The notes below the pieces were generated by a model. That model did no database searches. It was not told where the DNA came from and saw only the letters and a list, made by a program, of their open reading frames with translations. DNA of 64,000 nt from Dyella_A sp049445995 (GTDB lineage Bacteria; Pseudomonadota; Gammaproteobacteria; Xanthomonadales; Rhodanobacteraceae), in assembly GCF_049445995.1 (NCBI RefSeq), contig NZ_JBMSDZ010000008.1, positions 1 to 64,000 on the forward strand. Reading direction: 5' to 3'. Below are positions 43,755 through 52,920 of this stretch, one piece after another. Numbering within the stretch: the stretch's first letter is position 1; each line of letters opens with the position of its first letter. Position numbers and translations under genes: made by a program.

Positions 43755-44539
43755 CAGCCGCGCTCCCGGTCCGCGGCGAGCCGGCGGATCGCCAGCGCCA
43801 GCGCCAGCGCCGCCAGCAGCACGAACCACAGCACGTCGTCGGTGGCGACCAGCCCGCGCAGCAGCGGTTCGAGATGGGTGCCCAGCGCCAGCCAGTGGAT
43901 CGCGCCGTTGTCGACGCCGGCCGCCTGCGCGCCCAGGTTCACGCAGCACAGCGTGAGGGAGATCACCAGGCTGGCGGTGGCGGCGATCGCCGGATGCGAG
44001 GCGAAAGTGGAACAGGCCAGCCCGATCGCCGCCAGCAGCGCCAGCAGCAGCGCCAGCCCCAGCGCGGCGGCGGCCAGCTTGCCCCAGTCCAGCGCGGTGC
44101 CGTGGGCGAGCGCGAGCGGCATGGCCAATGCCAGCGCCAGCCACAGCGCCAGCCAGCCCAGCACGGCCAGGTACTTGCCCAGCACGATGCGCGCGGGCGA
44201 CAGGCCGCTGGCCAGCAGCAGCGGCAGCGTGCCGTTGCTGCGCTCGCCGGCGATGCTGGACATGGTCAGCAGCGGCACCACCAGCAAGGCCAACTCGGCC
44301 AGCCCGAACGGCACCAGCCCGCCGGTGAACAGGCTGCTGAGCAGCGGCACGGCGACCAGATCGGTGTAGCCCGGGCCGGCCGGCAACGCGGCGAGCTTCA
44401 CCTGCGCGGCGAGGAAGTTGCCCAGCAGCAGCACGAAGCGCCATGCCAGTTCGCCCAGGGTGAGCGCACCGAGCACCCAGGCCAGCGGACGAACGAACAG
44501 CCGGCGCGACTCCAGCCGCACCATCGCCAGTGCGCTCAT
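43754..44539 (-). CDS. ABC transporter permease, GldF-like (ABC-2 type)
   Basis: A 261-residue permease with six predicted transmembrane helices. The ABC-2 signature region is LLTMSSIAGERSNGTLPLLLASGLSPARIVLGKYLAV. It overlaps the ATPase gene by 4 nt and the GldG-like gene by 1 nt, so the four genes are translated as a unit. Together they would form an exporter or a machine coupling ATP hydrolysis to the periplasmic GldG-like protein. Confidence 0.85.
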   Translation of the reverse strand: MSALAMVRLESRRLFVRPLAWVLGALTLGELAWRFVLLLGNFLAAQVKLAALPAGPGYTDLVAVPLLSSLFTGGLVPFGLAELALLVVPLLTMSSIAGERSNGTLPLLLASGLSPARIVLGKYLAVLGWLALWLALALAMPLALAHGTALDWGKLAAAALGLALLLALLAAIGLACSTFASHPAIAATASLVISLTLCCVNLGAQAAGVDNGAIHWLALGTHLEPLLRGLVATDDVLWFVLLAALALALAIRRLAADRERG

Positions 44540-45276
44540 GCGGCCTGACTCCGGCCGTTCATCGCGATCTCGAAGAAGCGCCGCTCCAGCGCCTGCACGT
44601 CGCTGGGGTCCACCATGCCCTCGTGGCGCAGCTGGCCTTCGTGCAGGATCGCCACCCGCCCGCACACCGCGGTGACCTCGGCCAGCAGATGGGTGGACAG
44701 GATCACCGCGGTGCCGCGCGCGGCTTCCTCGCGGATCAGCTGGCGCAGGCCGGCGACCTGCACCGGATCGAGCGCGTTGGCCGGCTCGTCGAGGATCAGC
44801 AGCGCCGGACGGTGCAGCAGCGCGCAGGCCAGGCCGAGGCGCTGGCGCTGGCCCTGCGACAGCACGCCGGCGAGGCGGCGGGTCAGCGCGGTGAGTTCGA
44901 GCCGCTCCAGCATGGCGGCGGCCGCCTGGCGCAGTGCGGCGCCGTTCAGCCCGTGCAGCCGTCCGTGCGCCTGCAGGTGCTCGCTCACCGTCAATTCCTG
45001 CCACAGCGGGGCACGTTCCGGCAGCCAGCCGAGCAGCCGCTGGCCCAGCTCCGGGCGCTCGAGGAAATCCTCGCCGTTCAGGTGGATCGTGCCGCTATCG
45101 GGGCGCATGGCCCCCGCAATCAGGCTCAACGTCGTCGATTTACCGGCGCCGTTGACGCCCAGCAGGCCGAGCACTTCGCCGCGATCCACGGCGAGGCACA
45201 GATCCTGCACGGCGATTCGACCGGCGCGTTGGCGGCAAAGCCGGTCGATCCGCAGCAGGGGTTGCGCTTTGTTCAT
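44536..45276 (-). CDS. ABC transporter ATP-binding protein, GldA-like
   Basis: A 246-residue ATPase. Walker A is GVNGAGKST, the signature is LSQGQRQRLGLA, Walker B is ALLILDEPANALDP and the switch His is in VILSTHLLAE. The SGLDP of many ABC-2 ATPases reads ANALDP here. It is the first gene of the ATPase-permease-GldG-DUF4340 operon, overlapping the permease by 4 nt. Confidence 0.87.
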   Translation of the reverse strand: MNKAQPLLRIDRLCRQRAGRIAVQDLCLAVDRGEVLGLLGVNGAGKSTTLSLIAGAMRPDSGTIHLNGEDFLERPELGQRLLGWLPERAPLWQELTVSEHLQAHGRLHGLNGAALRQAAAAMLERLELTALTRRLAGVLSQGQRQRLGLACALLHRPALLILDEPANALDPVQVAGLRQLIREEAARGTAVILSTHLLAEVTAVCGRVAILHEGQLRHEGMVDPSDVQALERRFFEIAMNGRSQAA

Positions 45277-45422
45277 TGCATGATTGTCACGGCGCCCCCA
45301 CTTTCAGACAACCGGCACGTTGTTTCGAACGCTCCGCGTCATGCGCAGGCGCCCGGGCCATGCTGGTGGGTACGGAGACCCTGCACTAGACTGCCTTTCA
45401 ACTACATAGAGATGTCTTCGAG

Positions 45423-46616
45423 ATGCTGGACTCCGTCCTCGACTTCCTGATCACCGGCCTGACCCACATGACCTGGGTCGGCAAGCTGGTGTACCTGCTG
45501 GTGGTCACCCAGCTCACCATCTTCACGGTGACGATCTACTACCACCGCTGCCAGACGCACCGCGGCGTGGACCTGCATCCGCTCATCCAGCACTTCTTCC
45601 GTTTCTGGGGCTGGCTGACCACGGGTATGGTGATCAAGGAGTGGGTGGCGATCCACCGCAAGCACCACGCCAAGGTCGAGACCGTCGACGATCCGCACAG
45701 CCCGATGATCTACGGCATCAAGAAGGTGTTCTGGGACGGCGTGTCGCTGTACCGCGACGCCTCCGAGAACAAGCAGGACATGGAGCAGTACGGCCGCGGC
45801 ACCCCGGACGACTGGATCGAGCGCAAGGTCTACGGCGGTCACCCCTACTGGGGGCCGACCCTGATGCTGTTCATCAGCTTTGCGCTGTTCGGCGTGATCG
45901 GCGTGGCGATGTGGGCGGTGCAGATGATCTGGATCCCGTTCTGGGCCGCCGGCTTCGTCAACGGCGTCGGCCACTGGGCCGGCTACCGCAATTTCGAGAG
46001 CGCCGACACCGCCCGCAACCTGATTCCCTGGGGTTTCTGGATCGGCGGCGAAGAGCTGCACAACAACCACCACGCCTTCCCCAGCTCGGCCAAGTTCGCC
46101 CTGCGCAAGTGGGAGTTCGACATCGGCTGGGCGGTGATCTGTGCGCTGCGTTCGGTGGGTCTGGCCAAGGTGCTGCGCGTCGCCCCGACGCTGGACGTGC
46201 GCCCCAACGTGAGCCTGCCCGACGCCGAAACGCTCAAGGCCGTGCTCACCCACCGCTTCCAGGCGATGACCGATTACTACCGCGGCGTAGTCGTGCCGAC
46301 CCTGCGCGAAGAAGCGCAGCACGCCGGCGAAAGCATCAAGGCGATGCCGCGTCGCCTGCGTCGCGCGCTGGCCGACGGCGGTCGCTGGCTGGACGGCGAA
46401 GGTCACGACAGGCTGCAGGCGGTGCTGGCCAGGCGGCCGACCCTGCGCACGGTGGTCGATTTCCGCACCCGCCTGGCGGCCCTGATGGAGCAGCGCGGCG
46501 CCGACCAGGCGCTGAAGGGCCTGCAGCAGTGGATCCACGAGGCCGAGCAGAGCGGCATCCGCTCCCTGCAGGAGTTCGCGGTCCGGCTCAAGGGCTACAC
46601 CGTCACCACGCGCTGA
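45423..46616 (+). CDS. desA: Delta-9 acyl-CoA/acyl-lipid desaturase
   Basis: A 397-residue integral membrane di-iron desaturase that introduces a cis double bond into saturated fatty acyl chains. Three histidine boxes are present: HRCQTH (41-46), HRKHH (78-82) and HNNHH (about 215-219), between hydrophobic helices. The C-terminal extension of about 130 residues (from PTLDVRP on) is soluble and typical of the proteobacterial DesA-like group. The ribosome binding site is weak. It is monocistronic, with a strong hairpin terminator downstream. Confidence 0.9.
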   Translation: MLDSVLDFLITGLTHMTWVGKLVYLLVVTQLTIFTVTIYYHRCQTHRGVDLHPLIQHFFRFWGWLTTGMVIKEWVAIHRKHHAKVETVDDPHSPMIYGIKKVFWDGVSLYRDASENKQDMEQYGRGTPDDWIERKVYGGHPYWGPTLMLFISFALFGVIGVAMWAVQMIWIPFWAAGFVNGVGHWAGYRNFESADTARNLIPWGFWIGGEELHNNHHAFPSSAKFALRKWEFDIGWAVICALRSVGLAKVLRVAPTLDVRPNVSLPDAETLKAVLTHRFQAMTDYYRGVVVPTLREEAQHAGESIKAMPRRLRRALADGGRWLDGEGHDRLQAVLARRPTLRTVVDFRTRLAALMEQRGADQALKGLQQWIHEAEQSGIRSLQEFAVRLKGYTVTTR

Positions 46617-46636
46617 CAGCCGATCGGTGATGCCGG

Positions 46637-46672
46637 AACGAAAGAGCCCGCCGTGAGGCGGGCTCTTTCGTT
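46637..46672. terminator. Bidirectional intrinsic terminator
   Basis: AACGAAAGAGCCCGCC-GTGA-GGCGGGCTCTTTCGTT is a perfect 16-bp stem with a 4-nt loop and T-rich ends on both strands. It lies between the convergent desaturase and DUF3016 genes and would end both. Confidence 0.9.
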
Positions 46673-46713
46673 TCGCGCTTGCCCGACCAGGCCGGCGGCA
46701 GGGCAGGCCGGCG

Positions 46714-47238
46714 TCAGAGCCTGTCCGGTCCCCGCTGCAGCCAGCGGTCGAGCATGCGCTTCTCGTAGCGCAGGCTGTCGGTCGAGGTCGCGTCGATGCC
46801 GCTGCTGAGGAAGGCCGGATCGCGCAGCGTGCGATCGCCCTCGCGCAACACCGCGCCGCTGGCGTCGAGCAGGCGGAAATGCAGGTTGATGCGCGGCGGA
46901 TAGATGTCCTTGACGATCCGCACGTCGCTGAAACGTGGGCCACGCCACGGCTCGTACGAGCCGGCGCGGTCGACGTCGGTGATCACGATCTGCAGCTGCT
47001 GGCCGTCCGCCAGCACCTTGCCGGCGCGCTGCTCGATGTATGTCTTCAAGGTGTCGAGGTAGCCGTTGTCCGCGCGCATCGGCGCAAACGCCTTGGTTTC
47101 CCGGGTCTCGGTGAACCGTTCGGGATGGTCGTAGGTGACGGTGACCCGAGCCGGGGTTGTCGCGAACGAAGGTCCGGCCAGGCCCAGGGCCAGGGCGGCT
47201 GCCATGGCAAGACGGGGAAGGGCAGGCAATCGGGTCAT
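46714..47238 (-). CDS. DUF3016 family secreted protein
   Basis: A 174-residue protein with a signal peptide (MTRLPALPRLAMAAALALGL, cleavage after SFA). The mature domain has the DUF3016 pattern VTYDHPERFTETRE, YLDTLKTYIEQRAGKVLADG, QLQIVITDVDRAGSYEPWRG and DVRIVKDIYPPRINLHFRL. It is common in Xanthomonadales and some other gammaproteobacteria; function unknown, probably periplasmic. The start at 47238 has GAGGAGA upstream. It shares a terminator with the convergent desaturase. Confidence 0.85.
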   Translation of the reverse strand: MTRLPALPRLAMAAALALGLAGPSFATTPARVTVTYDHPERFTETRETKAFAPMRADNGYLDTLKTYIEQRAGKVLADGQQLQIVITDVDRAGSYEPWRGPRFSDVRIVKDIYPPRINLHFRLLDASGAVLREGDRTLRDPAFLSSGIDATSTDSLRYEKRMLDRWLQRGPDRL

Positions 47239-47341
47239 GGCACATCTCCTCGAGAGAGCGGCGGCATTCGCCGTGGGGTGATCGAGCATAACGTCTGGCC
47301 GCACGGGCGGTGGACGGATGCGACCCGCTGCCGGCAAGAAA

Positions 47342-47364
47342 AAACCCGCCACGAGGGCGGGTTT
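47342..47364 (-). terminator. Intrinsic terminator of rpmB-rpmG
   Basis: AAACCCGCC/GGCGGGTTT is a 9-bp stem with a 5-nt loop, read on the minus strand and followed by TTTTTTCTT. It lies about 105 nt beyond the rpmG stop, a classical Rho-independent terminator. Confidence 0.88.
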
Positions 47365-47469
47365 CTTCGGATCGCGGATCACTGCTTTACCGGCCTGCGG
47401 CTGTTGAATGTCGCTTCGCCGTGATGCCGATCCGGCAGGCCGTTCGCGCGCGGCGAACGGACCGTCACG

Positions 47470-47637
47470 TCACTTGATCTTGCCTTCCTTGTAGATCACG
47501 TGCTTGCGCACGACCGGATCGTACTTCTTGAACTCGAACTTTTCCGGCGTGTTCTTCTTGTTCTTCTGCGTGGTGTAGAAGTGGCCGGTGCCGGCCGAAG
47601 AGATCAGGCGGATCTTGTCCTGGGTCTTGTTAGCCAT
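47470..47637 (-). CDS. rpmG: 50S ribosomal protein L33
   Basis: 55 residues starting MANKTQDKIRLISSAGTGHF and ending KKYDPVVRKHVIYKEGKIK. This is the zinc-independent form, lacking the CxxC pairs found in the other L33 type. It is cotranscribed with rpmB 11 nt upstream, the normal bacterial order, and ends at a strong terminator. Confidence 0.97.
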   Translation of the reverse strand: MANKTQDKIRLISSAGTGHFYTTQKNKKNTPEKFEFKKYDPVVRKHVIYKEGKIK

Positions 47638-47648
47638 GGTCTAGCTCC

Positions 47649-47885
47649 TCAGATCTTCTCGCCGCGGGCACGCAGCTGGGCAATCACGGCCTCGATGCCA
47701 TTCTTGTCGATGGTGCGCAGCGCGTGGTTGGAAACGCGCAGCTTGACCCAGCGGTTCTCGCTGGGGACCCAGAAGCGACGCTCATGCAGGTTGGGCAACC
47801 AGCGGCGACGGGTCTTGTTGTTGGCATGCGAGACGTTGTTGCCGGTCTGCACACCCTTTCCGGTGACTTGGCATACACGGGCCAT
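47649..47885 (-). CDS. rpmB: 50S ribosomal protein L28
   Basis: 78 residues starting MARVCQVTGKGVQTGNNVSH. It has the normal length and the conserved NNKTRRRWLPNLHERRFWVPSENRWVKLRVS core. The start at 47885 is the canonical one; longer in-frame extensions upstream run through the promoter region. First gene of rpmB-rpmG. Confidence 0.97.
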   Translation of the reverse strand: MARVCQVTGKGVQTGNNVSHANNKTRRRWLPNLHERRFWVPSENRWVKLRVSNHALRTIDKNGIEAVIAQLRARGEKI

Positions 47886-48223
47886 GATGACCTCCGTATT
47901 TGGTGATGTAACGCCCGTTGGCCAGGGCGACTTCGGCCCAGCGGCGCCGGGGCGCCACGCAATGCTGGAGGGTGCAGCTTTCGAGCCCTGCCGTGAGGTC
48001 CGCATCGCGTCGCGGACGGCCCGGGTCACCCGGGCGGCATGGAACGAGCCGCGCATTATCGCGGAAATTCCGCCGGTTGCGCAATCCTTGACCAGCGGCT
48101 TGACCAGTGGCACCCGCCATCGCCGAGTGACGTTGCGCCGACTTGTATGGAACAATCGTGCTCTTTGCACATTGTGCATGCCCGCACGCGCGGGCCGGCG
48201 CTTCATTACGACGAGGACATCCC
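47886..48223. other. Divergent region between rpmB and secB
   Basis: About 340 bp with no supported gene. It contains the rpmB promoter and the long rpmB leader; the secB side has an A/T-richer patch (TATGGAACAATCG, near 48147) that may include its -10, not assigned. Confidence 0.5.
48055..48084 (-). promoter_or_regulatory. Probable sigma-70 promoter of rpmB-rpmG
   Basis: On the minus strand there is a -35 TTGCGC (48084-48079), an 18-bp spacer and a -10 GATAAT (48060-48055), which places transcription start near 48048, about 160 nt before rpmB. The leader is long for a ribosomal operon. Confidence 0.5.
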
Positions 48224-48733
48224 ATGGCAGACGTCACCACCAACGGCCAGGCCAGCGACCAGGCCAACCCGCCGCAGCTCGCGCTGCAGAAGATCTACGT
48301 GAAGGACGTCTCCTTCGAGGCGCCGAACGCCCCGCAGATGTTCCAGGAAATCAGCGAGACCGGCGACCAGCCGCAGGTGCAGCTCAACCTCGGCCAGCGT
48401 GCCACCGATCTGGGCAACGACCTGTACGAAGTGGTGCTCAGCCTCACCCTGACCTGCACCGTGGGCGAGCGCACCGCCTACTTGGCCGAAGTGCACCAGG
48501 CCGGCCTGTTCGGCATCGCCGGCTTCAGCCCGGAAGACCACGCCGGCATCGTCGGCAGCTACTGCCCGAACCTGCTGTTCCCGTATGCGCGCCAGGTGAT
48601 CTCCTCGCTGGTGCTGGAGGGCGGCTTCCCGCCGTTCCTGCTGCAGCCGATCAACTTCGACGCGCTGTACGCCGAGCAGCTGCGCCGCAGCGCGATGGGC
48701 GGTGGCGAGGCCGCGCCGGCGCTCAACAGCTGA
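48224..48733 (+). CDS. secB: Protein-export chaperone SecB
   Basis: A 169-residue tetrameric cytosolic chaperone that holds preproteins unfolded and delivers them to SecA. Recognisable core: LALQKIYVKDVSFEAPNAPQMF, YEVVLSLTLTC, EVHQAGLFGIAGF, CPNLLFPYARQVISSLVLEGGFPPFLLQPINFDALY. The start at 48224 has GAGG upstream. gpsA begins 7 nt after its stop, the same secB-gpsA pairing seen in many proteobacteria. Confidence 0.97.
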   Translation: MADVTTNGQASDQANPPQLALQKIYVKDVSFEAPNAPQMFQEISETGDQPQVQLNLGQRATDLGNDLYEVVLSLTLTCTVGERTAYLAEVHQAGLFGIAGFSPEDHAGIVGSYCPNLLFPYARQVISSLVLEGGFPPFLLQPINFDALYAEQLRRSAMGGGEAAPALNS

Positions 48734-48740
48734 TCCACCG

Positions 48741-49766
48741 ATGAACACCCGTCCGACCCTGGCGGTCCTCGGCGCCGGTTCCTGGGGTACGGCACTGGCC
48801 GCGCTGGCGGCGCGCAACGGCGTGCCTACCCGCTTGTGGGGGCGCGACGCGCAGGCGCTGGCGGCGATGGCGCAGACTCATCGCAACCAGCGCTACCTGC
48901 CCGATCTCGAGCTGCCCGCCGAGCTCCGCTACGAAAGCGACCTGGCCGTGGCGCTGCGCGGTGCCAAGGTGGTGTTGATCGTGGTGCCCAGCCACGCGTT
49001 CGCCTCGATGCTGGACGAGATCGCCCCGCTGCTCGACGCCGACGCGGCGATCGCCTGGGCCAGCAAGGGTTTCGAGCCGGGCACTGGCCGCTTCCTGCAC
49101 GAGCTGGTGGCCGAGAAGCTGCCCGGCCGCCCCGCGGCGGTGGTCACCGGGCCGTCGTTCGCCAAGGAAGTGGCCGCCGGCCTGCCCAGCGCGGTCACCG
49201 TGCACTCCGATGACGAGCCGTTCGCGCGCGAGCTGGCCGGCATGCTGCACGCGCCGAACTTTCGCGCCTACACCGGCAGCGACGTGCTCGGCGCCGAATT
49301 GGGCGGTGCGATGAAGAACGTGCTGGCGGTCGCCACCGGCGTGGCCGACGGCATGCAGCTGGGTCTGAACGCCCGCGCCGGCCTGATCACCCGCGGCATG
49401 AACGAGATGCTGCGGCTCGGGCTCGCGCTCGGCGCCAAGCCGGAAACCCTGATGGGCCTGTCCGGCCTGGGCGACCTGGTGCTCACCTGCACCGGCGACC
49501 TCTCGCGTAACCGCCGCCTCGGCCTGGCGCTGGGCCAGGGCGTCGCGCTGGACGAGGCGGTGCGCCAGATCGGCCAGGTGGTGGAGAGCGTGATCACCGC
49601 CGACGAAGTCGCCCGGCTGGCCGCCAAGCACGGGCTGGACCTGCCGATCGCCAGCGGCGTGCGCGCCGTGCTGCACGGCGAGGTCACCCCGGTGGAAGGG
49701 CTGCGTGCACTGATGGCGCGCGGGCAGAAGCCGGAATATCCGCAGGGCCTGTTCCCCGGCACCTGA
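48741..49766 (+). CDS. gpsA: Glycerol-3-phosphate dehydrogenase [NAD(P)+]
   Basis: A 341-residue enzyme making sn-glycerol 3-phosphate from dihydroxyacetone phosphate for phospholipid synthesis. The dinucleotide motif is VLGAGSWGTALA; GPSFAKEVAAGLP, the catalytic Lys in GGAMKNVLAVATG and the GLGDLVLTCTGDLSRNRRLG signature are intact. It is translationally linked to secB. Length is normal. Confidence 0.97.
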   Translation: MNTRPTLAVLGAGSWGTALAALAARNGVPTRLWGRDAQALAAMAQTHRNQRYLPDLELPAELRYESDLAVALRGAKVVLIVVPSHAFASMLDEIAPLLDADAAIAWASKGFEPGTGRFLHELVAEKLPGRPAAVVTGPSFAKEVAAGLPSAVTVHSDDEPFARELAGMLHAPNFRAYTGSDVLGAELGGAMKNVLAVATGVADGMQLGLNARAGLITRGMNEMLRLGLALGAKPETLMGLSGLGDLVLTCTGDLSRNRRLGLALGQGVALDEAVRQIGQVVESVITADEVARLAAKHGLDLPIASGVRAVLHGEVTPVEGLRALMARGQKPEYPQGLFPGT

Positions 49767-49863
49767 GCGGGCTCGACCACGCCCCGTGCGCCGGGGCCGC
49801 CGCCGTCGTGGGCAGGCGCGACCGGGCTTGCTAAGCTCAGGGTTTTGATCGCCCAGCGGACGC

Positions 49864-52800
49864 ATGCCCATGCAGCAACCGGACGACCGAAAGCCTGGCG
49901 ATCCTCCCCCCGTCGCGCGCAGCGTGGCCGAACCCGCGCTGCCGCCGGTGTGGCGCCGGGTGCTGGAGCCGCCGCTGCCGGGCGCGCCGCCCGAGCGCGG
50001 CGTGCTGGGGTTCTTCCTCGACGTGGTGCACGAGGACGGCAGCCACGCCGGCCGGGTCGACGTGGCCCCGGCGGTGCTGGCCGTGGCCGAACACGGCCGC
50101 TTCGCGCGGCCGGCGCCGCTGGACAGCAAGCATCTGGTGCATGCCCTGCTCGAACCGCACGAGCAGCGCCTGGCCGCCACCGTGCTCGGCCTGCCGCAGA
50201 CGCTGCGCAAGAGCCGCAGCTACGCACGGCTCGCCGGCCACGTCGGCGATGCGCTGCTGGCGGAAATCCTCGATACCGCGCCGTGCTTCCTCGGCGGGCT
50301 GGGCGGCTTGCGCCTGTCGCGTGGCAAGTCGCACCAGCTCAACTGGCACTGGCAGTTGGAGGCCGACGGCAGCCAGCGGCTGCTGCCCGCCCTGCCAGCC
50401 GGGCAGCGGTTGCTGCGCATCGATGGCCTGTGGTACCTCGACGCCGAACGCGCCGAGCTGGGTCATCTCGAGGCGCCCGCCGAAGAAACCGCCTGGCTCG
50501 ACCTGCCGCCGCTCAAGCACGACGACAGCCATCGGCTGCGCGCCGCGCTGCCGCGCAGCCGGCTGGCCCAGCGCGTGCCGCTGCCGCAGGTGTTCGACGA
50601 CCTGCGCCGCGAGGATCTGACACCCAGACCGGTGCTGACCCTGCACGCACTCACCCGCCACGCGCGCCTCGCCGCCGGCACGCCGCCGCTGGCCTACGCG
50701 CGGCTGGCCTTCGACTACGCCGGCGAGCGCCTGCCCGGCCGCGGCGGCGAGCCGCTGGTGCGGCGCGTGCGGGACGGCCAGCTGGTGGAAATCGTGCGCC
50801 GCCGCGCCGACGAGCTTTCCGCGATGGAACAGCTCGAACGCGCCGGCCTCACGCCCGGCGTGGACACCGAAGGCCTGCCGTGGGATCTGGCCGACACCCT
50901 GCCCGAGGATGCCTGGCTGTTCCCGGGCAAGGGCTACGCCGGCGCGCTGGAAGTGAACACGCCGGCGCGCTGGCTGGCGCTGCGCGCCAGGCTCGAAACC
51001 GAAGGCTACGTGGTGGAGTACGCGCCGAGCTTTCCGTTCGAGGTGCTGGAAGGTCCGGTGCGCTGGTACGGCAACGCCACCGAGGACGCCGACGACCACG
51101 CCTTCGACCTGGAGATCGGCATCGAGGTGGAGGGCAGGCGGCACAACCTGCTGCCCGCCGTGGCGCAGGCGCTGGCCGAGCACCAGCTCAACCTCGGCCC
51201 GGTGCCGAACGAGCCGGAAGACGCCGTGTGGTACGCACCGGTGGACGACCGCCGCCGCGTGCCGGTGAAGCTGAAGGAGCTGCGCGGCCTGCTCGCGCCG
51301 CTGGCCGAGTACCTGGAAAAGCCGAAGAAGCGGCTGCACCTGCCGCGCGTGCAGGCCGGTCGACTGGAAGAGCTGGCCGACGCGCTGCCGAGCGGCGGCG
51401 AACTGCAGGCGCCCGAGCAGCTGCGCGGCTTCACCACGCGCCTGCGCGACGCCGCCGACCGTGCCAGCGACGTGGTGCCCGAAGGCCTCACGGTGGAACT
51501 GCGCCCGTACCAGCGCGAGGGCCTGCGTTGGCTGAACGCGCTGGCCGAGGCCGGCGTGGGCGGCGTGCTGGCCGACGACATGGGCCTGGGCAAGACGCTG
51601 CAGCTGATCACCCACCTGCTCGCGCTCAAGCAGCGCGGCGCGCTGACGCAGCCGGCGCTGATCGTGGTGCCAACCAGCCTGATCCCGAACTGGCAGGCCG
51701 AGTGCGCCCGCTTCGCGCCATCGCTGAAGGTGCTGGCGCTGCACGGGCCGCAGCGCGGCGGCGACTTCTCCCAGCTCGGCGCGCAGGACATCGTGCTGAC
51801 CAGCTACGCGCTGCTGCCGCGCGACGTGGTGACGCTGCGCAAGCAGCCGTTCGCGCTGATCGCGCTGGACGAGGCGCAGCAGGTGAAGAACCCGCGCACG
51901 CAGGCGCGCCGCGCCGTGCTCAGCCTGCGCGCGCCGCGCTGCATCTGTCTCACCGGCACGCCGCTGGAAAACCACCTGGGCGAGCTGTGGTCGCAGGTCG
52001 ACCTGGCCGTGCCGGGCCTGCTCGGCGACGAGGGCGCGTTCCGCCGCCACTACCGCGGCCCGATCGAGAAGCAGCGCGACGAGGAATGCCAGGCCCGGCT
52101 CAACCGCCGACTCGCCCCGTTCATCCTGCGCCGGACCAAGAGCCAGGTGGCTTCCGAACTGCCGCCGAAGACCGAGATCACCCGCCGCGTGGTGCTCGAC
52201 GGCCGCCAGCGCGAACTGTACGAGAGCCTGCGCCTGTCGCTGGCCGACGAGCTGCGCCAGGTGATCGCCCAGCGCGGCATCGCGCACTCCGGCATCGTGG
52301 TGCTCGACGCGCTGCTCAAGCTGCGCCAGGTCTGCTGCGATCCGCGACTGGTCAAGCTGGAGGCCGCGCGCGGCGTGCGCGACTCGGCCAAGTTCGAGCT
52401 GCTGATGGACATGCTGCCCGCGCTGCTGGCCGAAGGCCGCAAGGTGCTGCTGTTCTCGCAGTTCACCGAGATGCTCAAGCTGATCGCCCACGAACTGGAC
52501 CGCCGGCGCATCGCCTACGTCATGCTCACCGGCGAGACGCGCGACCGCGCCGAGCCGGTGAAGCGGTTCCAGGAAGGCGAGGTGCCGCTGTTCCTGCTCT
52601 CGCTCAAGGCCGGCGGCGTGGGCCTCAACCTCACCGCGGCCGACACGGTGATCCACTACGACCCGTGGTGGAATCCGGCGGCCGAAGCGCAGGCCTCCGA
52701 TCGCGCGCATCGCATCGGCCAGGACAAGCCGGTGTTCGTGTTCCGCCTGATCACGTCGAACACGGTGGAGGAGCGCATCGAGGAAATGAAGGCACGCAAG

Positions 52801-52896
52801 GCCGAGCTGGCCGATGCCGTGCTGGAAGGCGGCGGCACGCGCGAGAGGCTGAGCTTTGACCAGACCGACCTGGACGCGCTGCTCGCGCCGGGCTGA
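49864..52896 (+). CDS. SNF2-family DNA/RNA-dependent ATPase (helicase-like)
   Basis: A 1010-residue protein. The N-terminal half (about 1-530) is a divergent family-specific region without recognisable zinc-finger cysteines. The C-terminal SNF2 motor has LRPYQREGLRWLNAL (Q/I region), DDMGLGKTLQ (motif I), DEAQ (motif II), LTGTPLENHLGELWS (III) and, in the second RecA lobe, KVLLFSQFTEMLKLI, LSLKAGGVGLNLTAADTVIHYDPWWNP and ASDRAHRIGQDKPVFVFRL (V-VI). It is a probable DNA translocase acting on protein-DNA complexes; the precise role is unknown. It lies downstream of gpsA with a 97-bp gap. Confidence 0.9.
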   Translation: MPMQQPDDRKPGDPPPVARSVAEPALPPVWRRVLEPPLPGAPPERGVLGFFLDVVHEDGSHAGRVDVAPAVLAVAEHGRFARPAPLDSKHLVHALLEPHEQRLAATVLGLPQTLRKSRSYARLAGHVGDALLAEILDTAPCFLGGLGGLRLSRGKSHQLNWHWQLEADGSQRLLPALPAGQRLLRIDGLWYLDAERAELGHLEAPAEETAWLDLPPLKHDDSHRLRAALPRSRLAQRVPLPQVFDDLRREDLTPRPVLTLHALTRHARLAAGTPPLAYARLAFDYAGERLPGRGGEPLVRRVRDGQLVEIVRRRADELSAMEQLERAGLTPGVDTEGLPWDLADTLPEDAWLFPGKGYAGALEVNTPARWLALRARLETEGYVVEYAPSFPFEVLEGPVRWYGNATEDADDHAFDLEIGIEVEGRRHNLLPAVAQALAEHQLNLGPVPNEPEDAVWYAPVDDRRRVPVKLKELRGLLAPLAEYLEKPKKRLHLPRVQAGRLEELADALPSGGELQAPEQLRGFTTRLRDAADRASDVVPEGLTVELRPYQREGLRWLNALAEAGVGGVLADDMGLGKTLQLITHLLALKQRGALTQPALIVVPTSLIPNWQAECARFAPSLKVLALHGPQRGGDFSQLGAQDIVLTSYALLPRDVVTLRKQPFALIALDEAQQVKNPRTQARRAVLSLRAPRCICLTGTPLENHLGELWSQVDLAVPGLLGDEGAFRRHYRGPIEKQRDEECQARLNRRLAPFILRRTKSQVASELPPKTEITRRVVLDGRQRELYESLRLSLADELRQVIAQRGIAHSGIVVLDALLKLRQVCCDPRLVKLEAARGVRDSAKFELLMDMLPALLAEGRKVLLFSQFTEMLKLIAHELDRRRIAYVMLTGETRDRAEPVKRFQEGEVPLFLLSLKAGGVGLNLTAADTVIHYDPWWNPAAEAQASDRAHRIGQDKPVFVFRLITSNTVEERIEEMKARKAELADAVLEGGGTRERLSFDQTDLDALLAPG

Positions 52897-52920
52897 GGCG
52901 TCGGGTTCTCAGGGGGTTGC

